Assembly (NCBI GenBank): GCA_033762055.1
Contig: JANRLZ010000189.1
Location: 1 to 19,944, forward strand
DNA from: M3007 sp033762055
GTDB taxonomy: Bacteria > Bacteroidota > Bacteroidia > Chitinophagales > Saprospiraceae
Length of the DNA stretch: 19,944 bases
Direction: 5' to 3'
The notes beneath the pieces are model-generated. The model was not told the origin of the DNA, did no database searches, and worked only from the letters and a program-made list of their open reading frames with translations. Position 1 is the stretch's first letter. Every line of letters starts with the position of its first letter. Of the stretch, positions 14,615-19,944 are shown one piece after another. The position numbers and the translations under genes are program-made.

Positions 14615-15355
14615 ATGAAAAATTCTTTCCTGATGTTGTTCCTGCTATGCGCTTCGATGACGCTTGTGGCGCAAAAAACGATGGTTACCGAAGAACAGAC
14701 CTGGTTCGGGGTATTTAGTCAGACCCGGCTATCAAAACGCTGGGGCATTTGGTTCGACGCCCATTTTCGTCTGAAGGATGACTTTGTGGGCGCAGCGGCG
14801 CAGGGAATTGTTCGGGCAGGCCCCATGTATTACCTGACCGACAACATTCGGCTGACCGCTGCTTACGCTTACGTACATCACTTTCCGGGCGACAACCACA
14901 AAAACATCGCCCAACCGGAGCACCGGCCCTGGCAGCAAATCCAGTGGTTTCAGCGTGGTAAAAACGCCCGGCTCATGCAGTGGATACGCCTCGAAGAACG
15001 TTTCCGGCGAAACATAGTGGACGACAATACCCTGGGCGAAGGGTACCGGTTCAACGGACGGATTCGGTACAATCTGGCTCTTTTTCTGCCCCTCACAGCA
15101 AAAAAATTTGCTCCTGGCGGATTACAGGTTTTGCTGAACAACGAAACCATGATCAATTTCGGTAAAAACATTGTGTACAATCACTTCGATCAAAACCGGT
15201 TTTTCCTCGGGCTGGTGTATCAGGTGAATTCGCATGCCCAACTGCATGGCGGCTACATGAACCTGTATCAGCAACAAGCCAGCGGCGATGTCTTTCGCAA
15301 TCAGCACACCATCCGGGTCTTTTATTTTCACAATTTCGATTTGAGGCATCAATAA
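14615..15355 (+). CDS. DUF2490 family exported protein, probable beta-barrel
   Basis: A 246-residue protein starting MKNSFLMLFLLCASMTLVAQ, a clear signal peptide. The ATG at 14615 was chosen because upstream in-frame ATGs (14576, 14603) would place extra residues before the signal, and the first falls inside the terminator hairpin. The mature part, EEQTWFGVFSQTRLSKRWGI followed by aromatic-rich alternating strands (WQQIQWFQRG, MQWIRLEERFRRN), matches DUF2490, a family of small outer-membrane barrel-like proteins without known function. Its position before cysI suggests a role in the sulfur locus, perhaps permeability, but nothing in the sequence proves it. Confidence 0.8.
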   Translation: MKNSFLMLFLLCASMTLVAQKTMVTEEQTWFGVFSQTRLSKRWGIWFDAHFRLKDDFVGAAAQGIVRAGPMYYLTDNIRLTAAYAYVHHFPGDNHKNIAQPEHRPWQQIQWFQRGKNARLMQWIRLEERFRRNIVDDNTLGEGYRFNGRIRYNLALFLPLTAKKFAPGGLQVLLNNETMINFGKNIVYNHFDQNRFFLGLVYQVNSHAQLHGGYMNLYQQQASGDVFRNQHTIRVFYFHNFDLRHQ

Positions 15356-15359
15356 GTGA

Positions 15360-15397
15360 GGTTTAGAAGCGCGGTTGCCCAGAAAGTTTTCTAAACC
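15360..15397. repeat. Inverted repeat in the cysI leader
   Basis: GGTTTAGAA (15360-15368) and TTCTAAACC (15389-15397) are perfectly complementary over 9 bp with a 20-nt loop, ending 25 bp before the cysI start. No T-run follows, so it is not a canonical terminator. It resembles the TTTAG/CTAAA words in the arrays around 7228-7817 and might be a remnant of the same repeat family or an operator. Confidence 0.4.
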
Positions 15398-15422
15398 CAA
15401 TCAACCTTCATCAACCCATATC

Positions 15423-17162
15423 ATGGCAGAAACAAAGCGCTCCGAAGTTGAGCATATCAAGGAACAAAGCGATTACCTGCGCGGCACCCTGGCGCAGAGC
15501 CTGGAAAACCGCATCACCGGCGCCTTGTTCCCGGATGATACCAACCTGATTAAGTTTCACGGTTCTTACCAGCAAACCGACCGAGACCTCGACAGCGAAC
15601 GCAAGTCGCAAAAACTGGAGCCATTGTATTCCTTCATGATCCGGGTGCGGGTTCCGGGCGGTGTGGCTACGCCCGCACAATGGCTGCGTATGGACGAACT
15701 GGCCGATCGTTACGGCAATGGCACCCTGAAACTCACCACCCGCCAGGCATTTCAGTTGCACGGCGTGCGCAAACGCCACCTCAAGGCGACCGTGCAGGGA
15801 TTCAACGAGGTCATGCTCGATAGTATCGCCGGTTGCGGCGACGTCAACCGCAACGTCATGTGCAGTCCCAACCCCGACGAAAGCCGGGTGCATGCCGCCG
15901 TTTATGCCCTTGCAAAATCTATCAGCGACGCTTTTACCCCGCAAACGACCGCCTACTACGAGATTTTTCTCGACGGTCAGCCGGTGGATGAATCACAGCC
16001 ATTTCGCGCGCGACAGGCGGAAGGGCCGGTGGAGCCGGTTTACGGAAAAACCTATTTGCCGCGCAAATTCAAAATCGCGCTGGCCGTGCCGCCACAAAAC
16101 GACACCGATGTATTTGCCAACGACATCGGCTTGATCGCTATTGAAAAAGACGGCGAGCTGCAAGGTTTCAACGTAGCGGCGGGCGGCGGACTGGGCATGA
16201 CTTTCGGGATGCCGGAAACCTATCCGCGATTGGCGGATGTTTTGGGTTATGTGGACAAACAGGAGGTGTTGAAGGTGTGTGAAGCCATCATCACCACACA
16301 GCGCGATTTTGGCAATCGCGAAAACCGGAAATTGAGCCGGTTGAAATATACTGTGGAGAAAATGGGATTGGCGGCATTTACGGCGGAAGTGGAAAAACGC
16401 GCTGGTTTTACGTTTCAGCCGGCCCGCGCATATCATTTTAAACATTCGGCCGACCCTTTGGGCTGGACGCGCACCGAGGACGGGCACTTCAACCTGACGC
16501 TTTTTATCGAGGGCGGACGGGTGGCCGACACGCCGGATTTCCCCTTGAAAACCACCCTGCGCATGCTTGCCCTTGTCCACGACGGCGATTTCCGGCTCAC
16601 CGGTAATCAAAATTTGGTGATTGGTAAAATTACAACCCAAAAACGCCCCATTGTGGAAGCCATTCTGGAGAAACACGGTATCCTGGCGGCCACCCATCGG
16701 CAGACGGCACTGCGGCAAAACAGCATTGCCTGCGTAGCGCTGAACACCTGTTCGCAGGCTTTTGCCGAAGCCGAGCGGTATTTGCCCGCCTTGATTGACA
16801 AAATAGATGTGTTGTTGCACGCCAACGGCCTTGAGAATGAGCCCATCAACCTGCGGATGACTGGTTGTCCGAATGGTTGCGGGCGTCCTTATCTGGGTGA
16901 AATCGGTTTGGTGGGAAAATCGCCGGGGTATTATAATTTGTACCTGGGTGCAGCCCACAACGGCGAACGTTTAAATAAACTTTACATGGAAATGCTCGAC
17001 GAATCCGGAATTTTGCAGGCGCTCGAACCCCTGCTCGCCGACTACGCCCAAAACCGCCTGCGCGGTGAAACCCTGGGAGCGTTTGTCATCCGGAAGCAGT
17101 ATGTAGCAGCTACCACGCATGGAACCAATTTTCATGCGTCTTCAACACCAACTCCGGCCTGA
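15423..17162 (+). CDS. cysI: Sulfite reductase hemoprotein (beta) subunit
   Basis: A 579-residue siroheme/[4Fe-4S] enzyme that reduces sulfite to sulfide with electrons from CysJ. Seen: duplicated ferredoxin-like half-domains, with RVRVPGGVATPAQW (74-87) and TLKLTTRQAFQLHGV (101-115) in the first half and LRMLALVHDGDFRLTGNQNL (379-398) in the second. Siroheme/4Fe-4S ligands are C437 and C443 (CX5C) and C482 and C486 (CPNGC, CX3C). GCGDVNRNVMCSP (137-149) is typical of CysI and NirA. I chose ATG 15423 (MAETKRSEVEHIKEQSDYLR) because an upstream in-frame Met would run through the inverted repeat in the leader. A nitrite reductase is the alternative, but the cysJ/cysH/cysDN context favours sulfite. 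The next gene starts 2 bp after its stop. Confidence 0.92.
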   Translation: MAETKRSEVEHIKEQSDYLRGTLAQSLENRITGALFPDDTNLIKFHGSYQQTDRDLDSERKSQKLEPLYSFMIRVRVPGGVATPAQWLRMDELADRYGNGTLKLTTRQAFQLHGVRKRHLKATVQGFNEVMLDSIAGCGDVNRNVMCSPNPDESRVHAAVYALAKSISDAFTPQTTAYYEIFLDGQPVDESQPFRARQAEGPVEPVYGKTYLPRKFKIALAVPPQNDTDVFANDIGLIAIEKDGELQGFNVAAGGGLGMTFGMPETYPRLADVLGYVDKQEVLKVCEAIITTQRDFGNRENRKLSRLKYTVEKMGLAAFTAEVEKRAGFTFQPARAYHFKHSADPLGWTRTEDGHFNLTLFIEGGRVADTPDFPLKTTLRMLALVHDGDFRLTGNQNLVIGKITTQKRPIVEAILEKHGILAATHRQTALRQNSIACVALNTCSQAFAEAERYLPALIDKIDVLLHANGLENEPINLRMTGCPNGCGRPYLGEIGLVGKSPGYYNLYLGAAHNGERLNKLYMEMLDESGILQALEPLLADYAQNRLRGETLGAFVIRKQYVAATTHGTNFHASSTPTPA

Positions 17163-17164
17163 AT

Positions 17165-18670
17165 ATGAACCACCCGAACGGAAATTTGCTTTTCCCGGTT
17201 TTTCTGAAACTCGATCAACTCCAGACCCTGGTGGTGGGTGGCGGGAATGTGGGCCTGGAGAAAATACAGGCCTTGCTGCGCAATTGTCCGGACGCTCGGG
17301 TGACACTGGTGGGTCGGGAGATTCGGGAAGAATTGCGGGAATTGGCAGCGAAATATCCGCAGGTGGTTTTACAGGAAAAATTATTTGAGGAACACGATCT
17401 GGAAGGCAGGCAACTCGTCATTTGCGCTACCGACAACCCGGTCCTGCACCGCGAAATCCGCCAAAAGGCGCACGAACGCGGCATTCTGGTGAATGTGGCA
17501 GATACGCCCGCGGAATGCGATTTTTATCTGGGTTCGGTGGTGCAAAAAGGCGACCTGAAAATCGCCATTTCCACCAACGGAAAATCACCCACCATCGCCA
17601 AAAGGCTGAAGGAAACCCTGCAGGAGGCCTTGCCCGACGAATTGAACGACCTGCTGCAAAACATGCCTGCCATCCGGGAAAAACTGGGCGGCGATTTTAG
17701 CGAGAAAGTGCGTTCGCTTAATGCGCTTACCGCTTCGATTGCGGCGGGGGAAGAAGTGCTGGCTACGGTGATGCCGCACCAGAATCTGGATCGGATCCGC
17801 GACCGGAAGTGGCGGCGGATCGCCACGGCAGCATTGGCGGCGTTTGGTTTGTCGCTGGTATTCAACGTCGTCTCATTTTACATTCCAACCCATACCTGGC
17901 CCGATTTGCTGGGACAAATCAACGGAGAATTCTGGTTGTTTTTGGCGGTAGGCTTCATGGCGCAACTGGCCGACGGGTTGCTGGGAATGGGTTACGGGGT
18001 GGTGGCCCAGATCTTCCTCATGGGCGCCGGTGTGCCATTGGCCGCGGTAAGTTCGAGTATTCACACCGCAGAAGTATTTACAGCAGGCGCATCGGGATAT
18101 TCGCATTATCGGTTCGGGAATGTAAACCGGCGGTTGTTTCGGGTTTTGTTGTTGCCGGGTATTCTGGGCGCCATTTTGGGCGCTTTTTTATTGTCGAAAT
18201 TAGGTGATGAATATGCCGGCGTTATCAAACCCTTGCTGGCGACATACACGCTGTTGCTGGGCATCCGTATTTTAAGTCGAACTTTTGTCCGAAAAACCGC
18301 CAAACGGCGTGCCCGGCGATTAGGGTGGCTGGCCGGCGCCGGCGGGTTTCTGGATTCATTTGGCGGCGGCGGCTGGGGGCCGCTGGTAACCAGCACCCTG
18401 CTTGCAAAAGGGAAAACCCCGCAATATGTGATTGGAACAGTGAGTTTGACCGAATTCTTTATGACATTTGCCAGCGCGGTGACCTTTTTTTCCCTAATCG
18501 GGCTGTCTCACTGGCTGGTCATTGCAGGATTGATAGTTGGCGGGGTACTGGCAGCCCCCCTCAGCGCCCGGCTTGCCGGCAAACTGCCGGTAAGATGGAT
18601 GTTCATGCTGGTGGGGATCACCGTCGTATTCTGGAGTGCCAGGGTATTGTGGCAGAGCTGGGTATCGTGA
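17165..18670 (+). CDS. Fusion of siroheme synthase N-domain (precorrin-2 dehydrogenase/ferrochelatase) with TauE/SafE (TSUP) permease
   Basis: A 501-residue two-part protein. Residues 1 to about 210 match the CysG-B/Met8/SirC family: LFPVFLKLDQLQTLVVGGGN with Rossmann GGGNVG at 25-30, LVICATDNPVLH (84-95), NVADTPAECDFYLGSVVQKG (110-129) and ISTNGKSPTIAKRLKE (135-150). This part should oxidise precorrin-2 with NAD+ and insert iron to give siroheme. From about 216 on there are roughly eight hydrophobic segments with TauE/SafE features: FMAQLADGLLGMGYGVVAQI (264-283), SSIHTAEVFTAGASGYSHY (297-315) and FLDSFGGGGWGPLVTSTLL (395-413). TSUP members move sulfite, sulfonates, sulfate or related anions. 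No stop or frame change separates the halves. It is coupled to cysI (2-bp gap) and completes the siroheme pathway begun by cobA. Confidence 0.88.
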   Translation: MNHPNGNLLFPVFLKLDQLQTLVVGGGNVGLEKIQALLRNCPDARVTLVGREIREELRELAAKYPQVVLQEKLFEEHDLEGRQLVICATDNPVLHREIRQKAHERGILVNVADTPAECDFYLGSVVQKGDLKIAISTNGKSPTIAKRLKETLQEALPDELNDLLQNMPAIREKLGGDFSEKVRSLNALTASIAAGEEVLATVMPHQNLDRIRDRKWRRIATAALAAFGLSLVFNVVSFYIPTHTWPDLLGQINGEFWLFLAVGFMAQLADGLLGMGYGVVAQIFLMGAGVPLAAVSSSIHTAEVFTAGASGYSHYRFGNVNRRLFRVLLLPGILGAILGAFLLSKLGDEYAGVIKPLLATYTLLLGIRILSRTFVRKTAKRRARRLGWLAGAGGFLDSFGGGGWGPLVTSTLLAKGKTPQYVIGTVSLTEFFMTFASAVTFFSLIGLSHWLVIAGLIVGGVLAAPLSARLAGKLPVRWMFMLVGITVVFWSARVLWQSWVS

Positions 18671-18708
18671 GGAATTGTTTCTCGCGTTTTTGGAATGTTT
18701 GAAAAAAA

Positions 18709-18753
18709 GTTTAAACAATATTTGTTTAAACAAATAAAAACATTTTACCTTCG
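18709..18753 (+). promoter_or_regulatory. Promoter and GTTTAAAC operator pair before the MarR gene
   Basis: GTTTAAAC occurs at 18709-18716 and 18724-18731. The second is the core of a perfect 18-bp palindrome, TATTTGTTTAAACAAATA (18719-18736). A promoter can be drawn as TTTG at 18721-18724, a 21-nt gap and TACCTTCG (18746-18753, seven of eight matches to TAnnTTTG). The -33 element would lie inside the palindrome, as expected for autorepression by the adjacent MarR protein. Confidence 0.6.
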
Positions 18754-18757
18754 TGCC

Positions 18758-19207
18758 ATGAAAATTGAAGACGCGATACGACAGACCAAACCCCTGTTGC
18801 CCTTGCAAAAGGCCATGATTAATATCATGTACACGTATCATTGGCAGCAAGAGCAAAGTATGGCCGTTTTCAAACCATTTGACCTTACACCACAGCAATT
18901 TAATGTGTTGCGTATATTACGGGGACGCTTTCCGGAGGCCATACCGGTGGGTGAAGTGAAAGCGGTATTATTGGATAGAAATCCGGATCTGACACGACTT
19001 TGTGATCGCCTTGTACAAAAAAAATGGATAGAAAGGAGTCTGAACGAACTGAACCGGCGCGAGGTATTGTTACAGATTACACCGGCTGGACTGGATTTAC
19101 TGGAGCGAATTGAACCCGTGATAAAAGAAGCTGCCAAGGCATGGGAACGGCTTACACCTGAAGAAGCCGAAACACTTTCCAACTTACTGGACAAACTGCG
19201 TGGTTAA
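18758..19207 (+). CDS. MarR family winged-helix transcriptional regulator
   Basis: A 149-residue protein starting MKIEDAIRQTKPLLPLQKAM. An N-terminal helical dimerisation region is followed by the winged helix: FDLTPQQFNVLRILRG, then a helix-turn-helix with a recognition helix around DRNPDLTRLCDRLVQKKWIE, then the wing with RSLNELNRREVLLQITPAGL, where the DxR motif typical of MarR appears as NRRE. The C-terminal helix pair ends in LSNLLDKLRG. The start at 18758 puts the ATG just after the promoter; upstream in-frame codons would cross the palindrome. It probably represses itself and the gene at 19265 through GTTTAAAC sites. The ligand is unknown, and no link to the sulfur genes is visible beyond adjacency. 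Confidence 0.85.
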   Translation: MKIEDAIRQTKPLLPLQKAMINIMYTYHWQQEQSMAVFKPFDLTPQQFNVLRILRGRFPEAIPVGEVKAVLLDRNPDLTRLCDRLVQKKWIERSLNELNRREVLLQITPAGLDLLERIEPVIKEAAKAWERLTPEEAETLSNLLDKLRG

Positions 19208-19238
19208 AAGACTGCGCTATTTTTTTATCTAAACATTC

Positions 19239-19254
19239 GTTTAAACAAATTTTG
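19239..19254 (+). promoter_or_regulatory. Third GTTTAAAC site overlapping a promoter-like box
   Basis: CGTTTAAACAAAT around 19238-19250 repeats the core of the palindrome upstream of the MarR gene. It touches AAATTTTG (19247-19254, seven of eight matches to TAnnTTTG), 10 bp before the ATG at 19265. This suggests the small membrane protein gene is controlled by the same MarR regulator. Confidence 0.5.
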
Positions 19255-19264
19255 TTACAACATC

Positions 19265-19681
19265 ATGGAAAATCAAAAAATTCAACCGGGTTCACTGCTG
19301 AAAGCCGTACCGCTGGCCGCAATTATTGCGGCCGCCATCAACGCCATTTTGTATTTAATTGGCGATGCAACAGGGATCATGGATCCTTCCGTGGGCATAC
19401 CATCCGAAACAGGCGTTCAAGCCATCACCCTGGCGCCGGTGCTTATTTCATCCATACTTCCCGTGTTGTTTGCCGCAGGGGTTTTATTGCTCATCAATCG
19501 TTTCAACAACAACCCCTTGCGCGTATTTGGCATCGTCACCGTTGTCTTACTGGTTTTGTCATTTGCCAATCCTTTTCTGGGCATCCCGGGTATGCCGGTT
19601 GGCATGGGAATCTGGCTCAATTTAATGCACGTGGTAGTGGCCGGTGCGGTTTGGTGGGTATTCAGTCGCCGCGCAAGCTGA
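19265..19681 (+). CDS. Small four-helix membrane protein, DUF6069-like
   Basis: A 138-residue protein with about four hydrophobic helices: VPLAAIIAAAINAILYLIGD, ITLAPVLISSILPVLFAAGV, VFGIVTVVLLVLSFANPF and LMHVVVAGAVWWVF. The layout and the LMHVVVAGAVWW end resemble DUF6069, a family of unknown function. It has no signal peptide and few charged residues in the helices. It lies 57 bp after the MarR gene with its own GTTTAAAC operator-like site, so the two probably form a small regulator/target pair. The role is unknown. Confidence 0.7.
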   Translation: MENQKIQPGSLLKAVPLAAIIAAAINAILYLIGDATGIMDPSVGIPSETGVQAITLAPVLISSILPVLFAAGVLLLINRFNNNPLRVFGIVTVVLLVLSFANPFLGIPGMPVGMGIWLNLMHVVVAGAVWWVFSRRAS

Positions 19682-19709
19682 TAGCTTATCGTTCAATTTT
19701 TCGGTAAAA

Positions 19710-19747
19710 AACAAGGGGCATGCTGAAGGTTCGGCATGGCCCTTGTT
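19710..19747 (-). terminator. Intrinsic terminator facing leftward (possibly bidirectional)
   Basis: AACAAGGG-G-CATGC (19710-19723) pairs with GCATG-G-CCCTTGTT (19734-19747) with one G-G mismatch and a 10-nt loop. On the minus strand the stem is followed by a run of Ts (complement of the As at 19706-19711), while on the plus strand no T-run follows. It therefore fits a minus-strand transcript best, yet I see no minus-strand gene immediately to its right in the window. Confidence 0.55.
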
Positions 19748-19802
19748 GTATCCGGGCGCAAAAATCCCGGCAAGTGCTTACCTGCACTTCAAAGCTTCTT
19801 CC

Positions 19803-19810
19803 TACTTTTG
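19803..19810 (+). promoter_or_regulatory. TAnnTTTG promoter box
   Basis: TACTTTTG is a perfect match to the Bacteroidota -7 element, but I see no TTG at the proper -33 distance. It is about 97 bp before the possible start codon at 19907. Confidence 0.3.
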
Positions 19811-19906
19811 TCAATACAATTTCTATTGTTTGCCTTTTTCTTCAAAAACAAGGGCAAAACAAGCGATACAATTCCAAAAGTTTTCAGCACCGTCCCTCCC
19901 CCCTGT

Positions 19907-19944
19907 ATGCTCACTGCCAACCGCATTGTCATACTTGATTTTGT
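19907..19944 (+). CDS. Possible 5' end of a gene running off the right edge
   Basis: An ATG at 19907 opens a frame, MLTANRIVILDF, that stays open to the window end (12 complete codons). RIVILDF is like the first beta-strand of many Rossmann-type or amidotransferase domains, but the next bases (GT) do not continue as in GMP synthase (which needs Gly after DF). Too short to name. Confidence 0.3.
   Translation, partial: MLTANRIVILDF

Noticed and set aside
15993..16958. A 321-codon minus-strand frame opposite cysI (and similar ones opposite cysN at 8222-8995 and cysJ at 10864-11514)
   Set aside because: All are exact antisense shadows of conserved enzymes and carry no recognisable motifs.
19907..19944. 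Start of GMP synthase (guaA), suggested by RIVILDF
   Set aside because: The family continues with Gly-Ser-Gln after DF, but the next codon begins with GT, which cannot encode Gly. Kept only as an unnamed partial frame.

Overview
The window looks like a chromosome segment from a member of the Bacteroidota, probably a Saprospiria/Chitinophagia-like lineage. The evidence is a GldN/PorN type IX secretion protein at the left edge, TAnnTTTG-type promoters, a CarboxypepD_reg-like TonB-dependent receptor, a four-helix-bundle (IVP/S23) gene and DUF4395. Genus cannot be determined from the sequence.

Layout. (1) 1-3603, minus strand: the 5' part of gldN, preceded by a double-AAA+ CbxX/SpoVK-like ATPase with two N-terminal beta-rich modules. 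(2) 3770-4417: an exported, probable beta-barrel protein of unknown function. (3) 4635-18670, plus strand: an almost complete assimilatory sulfate reduction and siroheme locus in the order DUF4395, cysH, cysD, [reverse-strand four-helix-bundle cassette], cysN, cobA (SUMT), cysJ, TonB-dependent receptor, DUF2490, cysI, and a fusion of siroheme synthase (CysG-B type) with a TauE/SafE permease. (4) 18758-19681: a MarR regulator and a small membrane protein (DUF6069-like), both with GTTTAAAC operator-like palindromes in front. (5) The right edge has a terminator facing leftward, a promoter-like box and what may be the first 12 codons of another gene.

How the sulfur genes work together: CysD/CysN activate sulfate to APS. 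CysH carries the Cys pattern of [4Fe-4S] APS reductases, and no CysC kinase is present, so APS is probably reduced directly to sulfite. CysJ/CysI then reduce sulfite to sulfide. CobA and the N-terminal half of the fusion protein supply siroheme for CysI. The TonB receptor and the TauE/SafE domain are probably transport functions tied to sulfur supply.

Most striking observation: between a good promoter (4635-4666) and the first operon gene lie two consecutive attenuator-like units. Each has a 30-codon ORF with a run of Cys codons (five in the first, six in the second), then a strand able to pair with the terminator's 5' arm, then a strong intrinsic terminator. The possible antiterminator pairing has the same geometry in both units: 6 bp, a 1-nt bulge, 3 bp. 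This reads as a tandem cysteine-tRNA-responsive attenuator controlling the cysteine biosynthesis operon. A third 30-codon Cys-rich ORF (11853-11945) sits directly before the TonB receptor inside the same locus and shares an NCxxCCPA core with the first. Polycysteine leader attenuators are known from mycobacteria; I am not aware of a description in Bacteroidota.
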